Source: Streptomyces luomodiensis (GTDB lineage: Bacteria; Actinomycetota; Actinomycetes; Streptomycetales; Streptomycetaceae). Taken from it: 64,000 nt of DNA. Positions 44,142 to 53,177 of this stretch are shown here, one piece after another (within the stretch, counting starts at the first letter, position 1; each line of letters begins with the position of its first letter). Under the pieces are notes generated by a model. The model was not told where the DNA came from, did no database searches, and saw only the letters and a list, made by a program, of their open reading frames with translations. The DNA lies in NCBI RefSeq assembly GCF_031679605.1, contig NZ_CP117522.1:8866001-8930000 (forward strand), given 5' to 3'. The translations under genes and the position numbers were made by a program.

Positions 44142-45254
44142 ATGCCCGGCACGGCGGTGACGCTGTTCCTCTGCGGCGATGTGATGCTCGCCCGTGGAGT
44201 CGACCAGATCCTGCCGCACCCCGGCGACCCGGAGCTCCACGAGCCCTACATCCGCGACTCCCGCGCCTATGTCGAGCTGGCCGAGGAGGCGAACGGCCCG
44301 ATCCCGCGCCCGGTCGACTTCGCCTGGCCCTGGGGGGACGCCCTGGCGGTACTGGACGAGGAGGCACCCGATGTGCGGGTGCTCAACCTGGAGACGAGCA
44401 TCACCCGCGGAGGTGAGTTCGCCCCGGGGAAGGACGTCCACTACCGGATGAGCCCGGACAACATCCCCTGTCTGACCGCGGTCCGGCCCGATGTCTGCGT
44501 CCTGGCCAACAACCATGTGCTCGACGGCGGCCGGCCCGGCCTCGACGAGACGCTCGACACGCTGGCCGCGGCCGGACTCACGGTGGCCGGAGCGGGCCGT
44601 GACGCGACCGCCGCGCGGCGCCCCGCCGCCGTCCCCGCCGGTGACCGGCACCGCGTCCTGGTGTTCGCGTTCGGCGCGGCCTCCAGCGGCATTCCGCGTG
44701 GCTGGGCCGCGACGGACAACCGGCCCGGAGTGGACTTCCTGCCCGATCTGTCGGACGCCCGCGCGGCCGCCATCACCGACCGGGTACGGCAGCTGAGCCG
44801 GCCCGGCGACATCGCCGTCGCCTCGGTCCACTGGGGCGGCAACTGGGGGTACGGCGTCCCACCGGACCAGATCCGCTTCGCCCACGCCCTGATCGACGGC
44901 GGGGTCGACCTCGTCCACGGCCACTCCTCCCACCACCCCCGCCCGCTCGAGGTGTACCGCGGCAAGCTCGTCCTCTACGGCTGCGGCGACGTGGTCGACG
45001 ACTACGAGGGCATCGGCGGATACGAGCGGTACCGCGACGATCTGCGGCTGCTCTACTTCGCCGAGGTGGACCCGGACACCGGCCGCCTGGTGAACCTGCG
45101 CATGGTGCCCCTGCGGGCACGGCGGATGCGGCTGGAGCACCCCGGCCACGCGGACGCCGCATGGCTGGGCGACACCCTCGACCGGGTCGGGGCCGGCCTC
45201 GGCTCGCGTATCGACGTCCGGGACGACGACGTCCTCACCCTGCGCCGCCGCTGA
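44142..45254 (+). CDS. CapA-family protein (PGA_cap metallophosphatase fold)
   Basis: A 370-residue protein of the CapA/PgsA poly-gamma-glutamate family. The metallophosphatase-like motifs are FLCGDVMLARGVD, VLNLETSIT, LANNHVLDGG and SVHWGGNWGY followed by HGHSSHHPRPLEVY. Only one gene of a capsule system is here, and there is no N-terminal membrane anchor, so a housekeeping phosphatase-like or polymer-release role is as likely as capsule synthesis. ATG 44142; 50 bp after the sigma factor gene. Confidence 0.83.
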   Translation: MPGTAVTLFLCGDVMLARGVDQILPHPGDPELHEPYIRDSRAYVELAEEANGPIPRPVDFAWPWGDALAVLDEEAPDVRVLNLETSITRGGEFAPGKDVHYRMSPDNIPCLTAVRPDVCVLANNHVLDGGRPGLDETLDTLAAAGLTVAGAGRDATAARRPAAVPAGDRHRVLVFAFGAASSGIPRGWAATDNRPGVDFLPDLSDARAAAITDRVRQLSRPGDIAVASVHWGGNWGYGVPPDQIRFAHALIDGGVDLVHGHSSHHPRPLEVYRGKLVLYGCGDVVDDYEGIGGYERYRDDLRLLYFAEVDPDTGRLVNLRMVPLRARRMRLEHPGHADAAWLGDTLDRVGAGLGSRIDVRDDDVLTLRRR

Positions 45255-45262
45255 CCCCGCCG

Positions 45263-45300
45263 GGCCGGACCGTCCACGCCCGGCCGCACGGTGTCCGGCC
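45263..45300. terminator. Hairpin between convergent CapA and flippase-like genes
   Basis: GGCCGGAC (45263-45270) pairs with GTCCGGCC (45293-45300), with a possible CGT/ACG extension inside. Confidence 0.55.
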
Positions 45301-45307
45301 ACCCCGT

Positions 45308-46315
45308 TCAGATGATCTTCGAGCGCACCAGGCCACCCAGCACCAGCGCCCCGGGGATCAGCGGCAGCCACACCGTGATGAAGCGGTACGCCAGCACCGC
45401 CGACGTGGCCGAGTCGACCGCCGCCCCCGCCGCGACCAGCGCGATGACCAGCGCCGCGTCGACCGAGCCGATACCGCCGGGGGAGGGGACGACGGCGGCC
45501 ACCGCCGTGGCGGCCAGATACGCGAGCATCACATGCGCCGGCCGCACCTGGAGCTCCAGCGCCAGACCGACCGCCACCAGCCCCGCCGCCTGGAGCAGGG
45601 GAAACGCCAGCGAACCACCCCACAGCGCCAGCGCCCTGGACGGCCGGGTGTGCAGCGAACGGGCGTCGGCCAGCGCGGTGCGCACGAACGTCGCCACCAG
45701 CCGCCGCACCGGACGGACCAGCGCCACCCCGGCCACCAGCGCCCCGGCCGCCGCCACCGCGCCGGCCACCACCCATCCGCTCACCGACGCCGGGAGCACC
45801 GGGCCCAGCCGCAGCGCCTGGGGAAACGCCATCAGCAGCACCAGCAGCAGCCCCACCCGGGTGGTGGCCTCCGCCAGGACGTACAGGGCGAGCGCGGCCG
45901 AGGAGCGGGCGGGCGGCAGCCCGCAGCCCGTCATGAACCGGATGTTGACCGCGCTCGCACCGATCCCCGACGGCAGCAGATGGTTGGCCGCCCCCGCGGC
46001 GAACTGGGCGGCGAACAGCCGCCTCGCCGGAAGCCGTTCCAGCACCGTGCCCTGCCGGGCGAAGGCCACCGCGACCCAGCCGAGCCCGGTCGTCGCCACC
46101 GCCGTCAGCAGCCAGTACGGATCGGCCGTGAGCGTCTGACGGGCGCCGGAGCCGATCAGCGACCGGTGCTGGACCACCCAGACACCCACGACGAGCAGCG
46201 GCAGCAGACACAGGATCCGGCGCAGCGGCAGCCGCCGGTGCCAGGGCCGGTGCCCGGCCCGCTCCGCGGACCGCTCCAGGGGCCGCCCCGTGGGGCGCGG
46301 CATCGTGTGTCGCAT
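45308..46315 (-). CDS. Lysylphosphatidylglycerol-synthase TM-domain (YbhN/UPF0104) protein
   Basis: A 335-residue polytopic membrane protein with about seven or eight hydrophobic segments. Blocks such as RLFAAQFAAGAANHLLPSGIG and VPSPGGIGSVDAALVIALVA match the YbhN/UPF0104 flippase-like domain that is the membrane half of MprF. No soluble transferase domain is attached. It lies 20 bp after the GT87 gene and probably belongs to a three-gene membrane glycosylation unit. ATG 46315 chosen; GTG 46327 is possible. Confidence 0.8.
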   Translation of the reverse strand: MRHTMPRPTGRPLERSAERAGHRPWHRRLPLRRILCLLPLLVVGVWVVQHRSLIGSGARQTLTADPYWLLTAVATTGLGWVAVAFARQGTVLERLPARRLFAAQFAAGAANHLLPSGIGASAVNIRFMTGCGLPPARSSAALALYVLAEATTRVGLLLVLLMAFPQALRLGPVLPASVSGWVVAGAVAAAGALVAGVALVRPVRRLVATFVRTALADARSLHTRPSRALALWGGSLAFPLLQAAGLVAVGLALELQVRPAHVMLAYLAATAVAAVVPSPGGIGSVDAALVIALVAAGAAVDSATSAVLAYRFITVWLPLIPGALVLGGLVRSKII

Positions 46316-46334
46316 CGGTCCAGGCACTCCTTGT

Positions 46335-47552
46335 TCATGGGATACGCGCCGGATACGGCTCGTGGCTCGGCAGCCGCGCGGAATCCGCACCGCGCAGCGG
46401 GAGCGCGATCAGCAACCCGAGGCAGATCCACACATAGGCGTTGCTGCCGAGGAAGCCGTCCACCCCGGTGAAGTCGAACCGCCACAGCCACACCACACTG
46501 CTGCACAGGATGACGTACACCACCGCGCACACCGGCAGCAGCAGCCTGCGCCGGGCGGGTGGCGCGTCCGGCCGCAGCCCGCTGTCGACGAGCACCGCCA
46601 GGGCCGGGATCAGCCACACCAGATGGTGCACCCAGGTGATCGGGCTGATCAGACAGGCGGCGACGCCGGTCAGCGCGAAACCGGCCGGCTCGTCCCCGGC
46701 GGCCGCCGCGCGGCGCACCCGGTACGCCCAGACGGCCAGTACCACCAGCGCCCCGAGCCCCCACACGGCGCCGCTCGGCGGTACCGGATCGACCAGCCGG
46801 GCCAGCAGCCCTTCCCACGACTGGTTGGAGACGTAGCTGAGCACCCCGATCCGGTCGGTGTCCCACAGCGCCTCGGTCCAGTAGGTCCGGGAGGCCCCCG
46901 GCGCCACCGCCAGCGCGAGCAGGGTGGCGGCCGCGGCGGTGCCGGTGGCCGTCGCGGCGGCGCGCCGGCGCCCGGTGATCAGCAGATAGCCGATGAAGAT
47001 CGCCGGGGTGAGCTTGACGGCGGCGGCCAGCCCGATGCCGCAGCCGGCGAACCGGCCGCGCCCGGTGGCCAGCAGCCGGGCGTCGAAGCACACCAGCACC
47101 AGCAGCAGCAGATTGACCTGCCCGAAGCTGAAGGTGTCCCGCACCGGCTCCAGCAGGACGAACAGACAGGCCGCCACCACGAAGGCGAACCACCTGGGCC
47201 AGCCGTGCCGGCCCACCATCGGGCCGATCAGCCAGGTCAGCAGGGTGGCCGAGGCGGCCACGTTGAGCACCATGCTGAGGGTGATCGCGGCCGGCCAGTC
47301 GAACAGGGCCATCGGCAGCATGCACAGCGCGGCGAAGGGCGGGTAGGTGAAGCCGTAGTCCGCCCCGTCCGCGCCGGGGATGGTGAAGTCGTAGATCCGG
47401 CCGTCCCGCAGCCAGTGCTCCACGGCCCCGTAGTAGACGTTCAGGTCGAACCAGTGCCGGTGCAGCGGTACGAAGGCCAGGAAGAGCGCCACCGCCCCGG
47501 TGAGGGTGAGCGCGAGCACCAGCCGTCCGCGTGGTGTGGTGGGCCCCGTCAT
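46335..47552 (-). CDS. GT87-family membrane mannosyltransferase-like protein
   Basis: A 405-residue integral membrane glycosyltransferase of the GT87 (DUF2029) family, with about ten TM helices. The loop after the first helix, HRHWFDLNVYYGAVEHWL, carries the conserved acidic residue, and YGFTYPPFAALCMLPMAL is the typical GT87 motif. These enzymes use polyprenol-phosphate-mannose outside the membrane. Its ATG overlaps the stop of the MptB-like gene by four bases, so the two are translationally coupled. Confidence 0.83.
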   Translation of the reverse strand: MTGPTTPRGRLVLALTLTGAVALFLAFVPLHRHWFDLNVYYGAVEHWLRDGRIYDFTIPGADGADYGFTYPPFAALCMLPMALFDWPAAITLSMVLNVAASATLLTWLIGPMVGRHGWPRWFAFVVAACLFVLLEPVRDTFSFGQVNLLLLVLVCFDARLLATGRGRFAGCGIGLAAAVKLTPAIFIGYLLITGRRRAAATATGTAAAATLLALAVAPGASRTYWTEALWDTDRIGVLSYVSNQSWEGLLARLVDPVPPSGAVWGLGALVVLAVWAYRVRRAAAAGDEPAGFALTGVAACLISPITWVHHLVWLIPALAVLVDSGLRPDAPPARRRLLLPVCAVVYVILCSSVVWLWRFDFTGVDGFLGSNAYVWICLGLLIALPLRGADSARLPSHEPYPARIP

Positions 47553-49048
47553 GCCGAACGCCCCGATCGGGGGCCGCCGTGGACGGCGGAGAGCGCGGCG
47601 CCGGTGGCGAGTCCCGGTGCGTGCCGGGCGCACCACAGCGCGCACACCGCCAGCGCGCCCCCGCACACGGCGAACGTCAGCTGCCGTGGGTCCGGGGCGA
47701 ACCCGCTGGGCAGCACGGCCAGCGCCAGCACCCCGCTGCCCGCCACCACCGCCTTGCGCACCGCTCCGCCCGGCCCGGCCGCCGCGATCACGAACAGTCC
47801 CCACAGGACGTACCAGGGCCGGATCGCCGGGCCCAGCACGGCCACCGCGATCAGGCTGAGCCCCAGTGCGTACACGGGCCGGGGGCGGGGCGGGCGCAGC
47901 CAGGCGGCCCCGATGGCCGCGGCGGTGGCCAGCAGCCCCAGTGCCTGCCAGGCGGGCCCGGCCAGCGGGGCCAGCCCGCTGCCGACGGCGTCCAGCAGGG
48001 CGCCGGTGGCGCGGCCGAGGGTGCTGGTCAGCGCCCAGTTGTCGGGTGTGGCCGGGGTGGTGAGCGCGGTGATCCAGCCGTAGCCGGTGCCGGTGACGGC
48101 CGTGGCCACCCCGGTGGTGGCCAGGGCCAGCGCGCCGGTGGCCGCCACGGCGCCGGCCCGGCGCCCGCGGCCCTCCACCCGGCGCGCCCACAGCGTGGCG
48201 ACCGCCAGCAGCCCCAGCGCGGCCGGGGCCTTGACCAGGGCGGCGAGCGTGACCAGCACCGTGCCGCAGGCCGGCCACCGGCCCGTCGCGGCCACCAGTC
48301 CGGCACCGAGGAGCCCGAGCATCACGGCATCATTGTGCGCCCCGCCCACCAGATGCAGCAGCAGGAGCGGGTTGAGCGCGCCCAGCCACAGGGCGGCGCT
48401 CGGATCGGTGCCGCAGCGGCGGGCCAGCACGGGCAGCGCGAGAACCATCAGCGCCACCCCGAGCAGCGCGATCAGCCGCAGCCCGATCACCCCGAGGGAG
48501 GGCTGGGCGCTGGCGGCGTGGGCGACGGCGGATTCGAAGGCCAGCGAGACGGGGCCGTACGGCGCCGGGGTGTGCTGCCACACCGGTGCCACCTCGGCCG
48601 CCAGCGGCCCGCCGAGACGTACCGGGCCGTGGGTGTAGACGTCGATACGGGCGTGCACCATGGCGCCCTGGGCGAGATAGCTGTAGACGTCCCGGCTGAA
48701 CAGCGGCGGTCCGGGCAGCAGGGGAGCCGCCCAGGTGACGAGCGTCAGCAGCAGGGAGCGGGGGCCGGGCGGCCGGGGTCCGCGCACCTCACGTCCCAGC
48801 AGCCACCACGCCGCGACCAGCAGCACCAGTCCGAAATACGTGCTGACCAGCCCGAGCGCGGCCCTGCCGGAGTCAGGGGTGAGGGCGTTCCCCACGGGCA
48901 GCGCTCCGGCGGTCGCCCCGCCCGCCGCCAGGGCCACCGACCCGGCGAGCCCGAGGAGCCGGCAGTGACGCGGGGCGAGGGCCACGCTGTGGGCGAGAGC
49001 GGTGGGAACACGACGGACCAGCACCCCGCCAGGGTGATCGGCGCGCAT
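47549..49048 (-). CDS. MptB-like polyprenol-phosphate-mannose alpha-mannosyltransferase
   Basis: A 499-residue polytopic GT-C-type protein with 12 or so TM helices. The first large loop has LFSRDVYSYLAQGAMVHARI, the conserved acidic motif of MptA/MptB enzymes, followed by YGPVSLAFESAV and a GGAHNDAVMLGLL motif. In mycobacteria MptB begins the lipomannan alpha-1,6 core; in Streptomyces related enzymes act on glycolipids or secreted glycoproteins. ATG 49048. First gene of a three-gene unit with the GT87 and YbhN-like proteins. Confidence 0.83.
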   Translation of the reverse strand: MRADHPGGVLVRRVPTALAHSVALAPRHCRLLGLAGSVALAAGGATAGALPVGNALTPDSGRAALGLVSTYFGLVLLVAAWWLLGREVRGPRPPGPRSLLLTLVTWAAPLLPGPPLFSRDVYSYLAQGAMVHARIDVYTHGPVRLGGPLAAEVAPVWQHTPAPYGPVSLAFESAVAHAASAQPSLGVIGLRLIALLGVALMVLALPVLARRCGTDPSAALWLGALNPLLLLHLVGGAHNDAVMLGLLGAGLVAATGRWPACGTVLVTLAALVKAPAALGLLAVATLWARRVEGRGRRAGAVAATGALALATTGVATAVTGTGYGWITALTTPATPDNWALTSTLGRATGALLDAVGSGLAPLAGPAWQALGLLATAAAIGAAWLRPPRPRPVYALGLSLIAVAVLGPAIRPWYVLWGLFVIAAAGPGGAVRKAVVAGSGVLALAVLPSGFAPDPRQLTFAVCGGALAVCALWCARHAPGLATGAALSAVHGGPRSGRSA

Positions 49049-49069
49049 GGCCGGGAATTGGCCTCGCGG

Positions 49070-50311
49070 TCACCGGATACTGGCCGAGAGGTGTCGGTCG
49101 GCCAACACCGCGGGCGAGGGTGGTGCCACCGCCTTCCAGGGCACCCGGTCGACCACGAGTTGACGCAGTTCGCGCAGTTCGCGCGGGCTGTTCCAGCCGA
49201 GCACCCCGACCACCCGCCCCTGGTGGCCGTAGGCGACGACGAAGTGGCCGCCGTCGAGCTCGCCGTGGAGCACGGTGAGCTCGGCGTCGGCGGGGAAGAT
49301 GCCGTACGCCTGGATATGGGCGTCGTACTGGTCGGTCCAGAAGTACGGCACGGGCGCGAACGGCCGGTTCTCGCCGAGGACGTTGCGGGCGACGGCCTGG
49401 GCCTGTTCGGTCGCGTTCAGCCGGTGTTCCAGCCGCATCCGGCAGCCGAAGTGGTTGTTGTGCCAGGAGGCGACGTCCCCGGCCGCGTAGACCCCGGGCG
49501 CGGCACAGCAGGTGGGATCGCATTCGACGCCGTTGCCCAGCCCCAGGCCGGAGCCGGCCAGCCAGCCGATCGCCGGGACGGAGCCGATCGCGACCACCAC
49601 CACATCGGCGTCGAGCCGGGTGCCGTCGGTCAGCTCCAGACCGGTCACCCGGCCGCCGGACTCGAAGAACCGCCGCACCCCGGTGCCACAGCGCATGGAC
49701 ACGCCGTTCTCCGTGTGCAGCCGCCCGACCAGGGCGGCTATCCGGTCGCCGAACTGCCGCCGCATCGGCACCGGACGGGGGTCGATCATGGTGACGTCCA
49801 GCCGCATCCTGCGGGCCGCCGCCGCGGCCTCCGAGCCGAGGAAACCCGCCCCGACCACCGCCACCTTCACATCCGGCGCGCGGCGCAGATCGGCGCGCAG
49901 GGCCAGGGCGTCGTCGAGCGTGCGCAGCAGATGCACCCCGGCCAGATGGTGGGCGCCGGGCAGGCTGTTGGGGGTGACGCCGGTGGCGATGACCAGGGCG
50001 TCGTAGGAGACGCTGTCGCCGCCGTCCAGCATCACCCGGCGGGCGGTGGTGTCCAGGCCGGTGGCGGACCTGCCGAACAGCAGCCGCGCGTCGAGGTCGG
50101 ACAGCTCCTCGTCGGTGCGCAGCTTGATCCGGTCCGGCTCCCAGGTGCCGGCCAGGATCTGCTTGGACAGCGGCGGCCGGTTGTAGGGGGTGTGCGGCTC
50201 GTCGCCGATCAGGGTGAGCCTTCCGCCGTACCCTTGGGCCCGCAGCGTGACGGCCGTGGTGAGCCCGGCGACCGAGGCGCCCACGACCACGACGTTCCGT
50301 GGTGTGCTCAC
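49070..50311 (-). CDS. NAD(P)H-dependent ferredoxin reductase (FAD oxidoreductase)
   Basis: A 413-residue flavoprotein of the P450-system ferredoxin/rubredoxin reductase family. The FAD motif VVVVGASVAGLTTAV is at the N-terminus, the NAD motif VAVVGAGFLGSEAAA in the middle, and the second FAD motif GVYAAGDVASWHN near residue 270. Electrons would pass to a ferredoxin and then to a P450 or dioxygenase. The start is GTG 50311, which overlaps the stop of the 19-codon ORF just upstream (GTGA). No complete ferredoxin gene adjoins; the one at 35856 is the nearest in the window. Confidence 0.87.
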   Translation of the reverse strand: MSTPRNVVVVGASVAGLTTAVTLRAQGYGGRLTLIGDEPHTPYNRPPLSKQILAGTWEPDRIKLRTDEELSDLDARLLFGRSATGLDTTARRVMLDGGDSVSYDALVIATGVTPNSLPGAHHLAGVHLLRTLDDALALRADLRRAPDVKVAVVGAGFLGSEAAAAARRMRLDVTMIDPRPVPMRRQFGDRIAALVGRLHTENGVSMRCGTGVRRFFESGGRVTGLELTDGTRLDADVVVVAIGSVPAIGWLAGSGLGLGNGVECDPTCCAAPGVYAAGDVASWHNNHFGCRMRLEHRLNATEQAQAVARNVLGENRPFAPVPYFWTDQYDAHIQAYGIFPADAELTVLHGELDGGHFVVAYGHQGRVVGVLGWNSPRELRELRQLVVDRVPWKAVAPPSPAVLADRHLSASIR

Positions 50312-50367
50312 GAGCCGGCCAGGGCCATGGCCAGGGCGCAGTTGTCCTGATGCAAGGTCAGCCGCAT
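50308..50367 (-). CDS. 19-codon ORF coupled to the ferredoxin reductase; ferredoxin-like stub or leader peptide
   Basis: ATG 50367 has GGAG seven bases upstream, a near-ideal site. The peptide is MRLTLHQDNCALAMALAGS, ending in a TGA that overlaps the reductase GTG. The first ten residues have the look of the beginning of a [3Fe-4S] ferredoxin (compare MKITVDEAKC at 35856), but the rest of that fold is missing. Either it is the remnant of a deleted ferredoxin gene, kept because it drives reductase translation, or it is a true leader peptide. The reductase appears to have no independent Shine-Dalgarno. Confidence 0.5.
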   Translation of the reverse strand: MRLTLHQDNCALAMALAGS

Positions 50368-50406
50368 GAGCGTTCTCCGACAATGGGGGATCAACGGAAG
50401 GCAGTT

Positions 50407-50424
50407 ACCAGACGAATGTTCGGT
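50407..50424. promoter_or_regulatory. TetR-type box upstream of the reductase unit
   Basis: ACCAGACGAATGTTCGGT differs at three positions from the box upstream of paaA (63428-63445), and its reverse complement shares the 12-mer ACCGAACATTCG with the paaN/paaI box (58704-58721). It lies 40 bp upstream of the short ORF. Confidence 0.5.
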
Positions 50425-50717
50425 AACGGGCGGAACGGAGGCTAGTTCTCCTGCGTATCCAGCACAACACGCTCCGCACGAAGCTGGCCACGCCGTGAGA
50501 CATATGAGTCTGGCAAGTGCGCCCCGCCAAGACCGGCCGGCCGGTCCGCCCGAACCGGCCGAACCACCAGGTCACACCCGGGTTCCCGGTCCGCGGGCCG
50601 GCTGGGTACGAGGCGGGGCATCAGCCCCTCACATGGCGGAAATACGCAGGTTACGAAAGTTCCCCCTTGCTCACGTACGGTCGAAGAGGCCCATGATTTC
50701 CACCTCACGGAGGATCC

Positions 50718-52646
50718 TTGCGCACGCTCACCGCACCGCCCGACTGGCTGACGCACCCCCTGCGCGGGATGCGGGCCCTGCGGGGCCCGGTGCCCTGGGC
50801 GGCGGTGGTCCGCGGGGCGCTCGGCGTGGGGCCGGTGGTGGCCGTCGGCGTCGCGTCGGGACACACCCCGTTCGGGGTGGTCGCCGGGCTGGGCGCGATG
50901 TTCGCCCACATCAACGACCGTCCCGCCACCCGCGCCACCCGCCCCGTGCGCATCGGCCTGCCCGCCCTCGCCGGCGCCGCCGGCCTGCTGACCGGGGCCT
51001 GGCTGGGCACCCTGGGCCTCGGGGCGTGGATCGCGCTCGCCCTCGCCGCCGTCGGACTGGTCTCCGGCGCGATCAGCGCCATCGGCCCGGTCAGCTCCTC
51101 CGCCGGGGTGCAGCTGATGGTGGCCGCCGTGGTCGGCGCGGGCATGCCCCTGCCGGTGCCGCCGCCGGTCCGGGCGGGCCTGCTGCTGCTCGGCGCCGCC
51201 TGGGTGCTCGCGATGGCCGCGCTGCTGCCCCGCGTCGTCCCGGCACGCCAGACCGCGCCCTCCGGGCAACGGGAGGCGGTGGCCGCCGTGTACGACGCCC
51301 TGGCCGACCTGATGACGGCGGTCGGCACCGACGGCGGCCAGGCCGCCCGGCGCCGGCTGACCGCCGCCTACGACGCCGCGTACGAGGCCCTCTACGCCCA
51401 CCGGCTGCCACTGCACCGCCTCGACGCGGAGGAGCGGCGGCTGCGCGACCGGCTCGCGGTGGCCGGAGCGCTCAGCGAGGCCGTCCTGACCCTGCTGTGG
51501 GAGCACGCACCGGTGCCCGGCCGGATCGCGCGCACCCCCGCCCAACTGGCCCGCTCGGTACGGACCGGACTGCCACCGGGCCGGCTCCCCGCCCCCGTAC
51601 CCGACACCGCGGGCAATGTGGCCATGCACCGGGCCGTGCTGCTCGCCGCCCGGGTCTTCGACGGCGAACCGGCGCCCGCCGTCGGCCCCGTGGTCCCCGG
51701 CCACCGGCAGCGGCTGCGCCGCGCGCTCGGCCCCGCGGGCCGGGAGTACGCCGCCCGGGTGGCCCTGTGCGTGGGCGTCAGCACCGCGCTGGCACAGGCA
51801 CTGCCGGGCGCGCACTGGTACTGGCTCCCCGCCACCGCCGCCTTCCTGGTCAAGCCCGACATGGGCCCGCTGGTCTCCCGGGCCCTCTCCCGCGCGCTGG
51901 GCACCGCCGTGGGCGTGGCCGTCTTCGGCGGGCTCGCCACCCTGCTCGGCCCCGGCCAGGGCGTCGCCGGCAGCTGGCCGGTCGCCGTCGCCGCCGTCTG
52001 CTCCGCGCTGATCCCCGTCTCGGTACGCCACTTCGCCCTCCAGACCGCCGTGCTCACACCGCTGCTGCTCTCCCTCGTCTACCTCGGCGGCGACACCGAC
52101 CCCGGGTTCGCCCGGCTCACCGACACGCTGCTGGCCTGCGCCGTGGTGCTGGCCGCCGGGGCGCTGCCCGGACTCGGCGGCCCGCGCGCCCAGGTGTCGG
52201 TGCGGCTGTCGCTCGCCGTCCGCGCCACCCGCGACCACCTCGACCGGGTGCTGACCGCCGAAGCGCCCTACGCCACCCGGCTGCGGCTGCGCCGCGAGGC
52301 GTACCGCGCACTGGCCGACGCCCGCCGCGCGGTGGAGGTGGCGAGCGCCGAACACCCGCCGTTCGGCCGGGACCTGGCGGCCTGGGCGCCGGTGGTCTTC
52401 GCCCTGGAGGAGATCGTGGACGCGGCCACGGCCTGCGGCGTACGGCTCGACCAGGGCGCCCCACAGCCCGAGCCCGCCCTCGCGGCCCGGCTGCGGGCCG
52501 CGCTGTCCGACCTGGCCGACGCCGTCGCCACCCGCCGCCCCCCGACGGACCTCGTGCTGCCCGTGGGGGCGGCGGTGGGGGACTGCGCGACCCTCGCGGA
52601 TGTCACCGCCGGGCTGCGCAGGGCCCGCGAACTGGCGCCGAGCTGA
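50718..52646 (+). CDS. FUSC-family multi-TM protein
   Basis: A 642-residue membrane protein with two blocks of about six hydrophobic segments separated by a helical cytoplasmic region, and a soluble helical C-terminus, the layout of FUSC/YccS/aromatic-acid-efflux-like proteins. The second block contains WYWLPATAAFLVKPDMGPLV, typical of FUSC. The apparent start is TTG 50718 with GGAGGA five bases ahead; no ATG or GTG is better placed. The 124-bp tandem array starts within 55 bp of the stop. Substrate unknown. Confidence 0.78.
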   Translation: MRTLTAPPDWLTHPLRGMRALRGPVPWAAVVRGALGVGPVVAVGVASGHTPFGVVAGLGAMFAHINDRPATRATRPVRIGLPALAGAAGLLTGAWLGTLGLGAWIALALAAVGLVSGAISAIGPVSSSAGVQLMVAAVVGAGMPLPVPPPVRAGLLLLGAAWVLAMAALLPRVVPARQTAPSGQREAVAAVYDALADLMTAVGTDGGQAARRRLTAAYDAAYEALYAHRLPLHRLDAEERRLRDRLAVAGALSEAVLTLLWEHAPVPGRIARTPAQLARSVRTGLPPGRLPAPVPDTAGNVAMHRAVLLAARVFDGEPAPAVGPVVPGHRQRLRRALGPAGREYAARVALCVGVSTALAQALPGAHWYWLPATAAFLVKPDMGPLVSRALSRALGTAVGVAVFGGLATLLGPGQGVAGSWPVAVAAVCSALIPVSVRHFALQTAVLTPLLLSLVYLGGDTDPGFARLTDTLLACAVVLAAGALPGLGGPRAQVSVRLSLAVRATRDHLDRVLTAEAPYATRLRLRREAYRALADARRAVEVASAEHPPFGRDLAAWAPVVFALEEIVDAATACGVRLDQGAPQPEPALAARLRAALSDLADAVATRRPPTDLVLPVGAAVGDCATLADVTAGLRRARELAPS

Positions 52647-52683
52647 GCCCGCGCACTGGCGGCCCGGCGGCGGATGGCACCGG
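52647..52683. other. Short spacer between FUSC gene and tandem array
   Basis: Thirty-seven bases between the FUSC stop and the first recognisable repeat sequence; no feature seen. Confidence 0.4.
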
Positions 52684-53177
52684 TGCGCAGGGGGCACCCC
52701 GTCCTGCCGCGCACCGCACCCCGTCGGCGGTCGATGCGGGTCTCACCGGGGAGGCCGGGGAGGTCCGGGAAACGGGAGTGTGCCGTCGAGCCGGTGGACG
52801 GCTCGGTGTGCAGGGGGGCACCCTGTCCTGCCGCGCACCGCACCCCGTCGGCGGTCGATGCGGGTCTCACCGGGGAGGCCGGGGAGGTCCGGGAAACGGG
52901 AGTGTGCCGTCGAGCCGGTGGACGGCTCGGTGTGCAGGGGGGCACCCTGTCCTGCCGCGCACCGCACCCCGTCGGCGGTCGATGCGGGTCCCACCGGGGG
53001 GACCGGGGAGGTCCGGGAAACGGGAGTGTGCCGTCGAGCCGGTGGACGGCTCGGTGTGCAGGGGGGCACCCTGTCCTGCCGCGCACCGCACCCCGTCGGC
53101 GGTCGATGCGGGTCTCACCGGGGAGGCCCGGGAATCCGGAGTGTGCCGTCGAGCCGGTGGACGGTTCGGTGCGGGTG
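52684..53177. repeat. 124-bp tandem repeat array, four units
   Basis: Units start at 52701, 52825, 52949 and 53073 (GTCCTGCCGCGC...), exactly 124 bp apart; a partial unit end precedes the first from 52684. Units 1 and 2 look identical, unit 3 has a few substitutions near 52991-53003, and unit 4 lacks 9 bp and is truncated after its hairpin. Each unit contains the perfect stem CGAGCCG-GTGGA-CGGCTCG (first at 52787-52805; last at 53150-53168 with one G-T pair) and a GTGC/GCAC stem. Because 124 is not a multiple of three, no single frame repeats, so the long overlapping ORFs here are not credible proteins. Confidence 0.9.

Noticed and set aside
47531..50350. A 939-codon plus-strand frame opposite the mannosyltransferase and reductase genes
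   Set aside because: Antisense shadow; the minus-strand products have clear membrane and flavin motifs.
52684..53177. CRISPR array
   Set aside because: The repeats are contiguous 124-bp units with no unique spacers and there are no cas genes.
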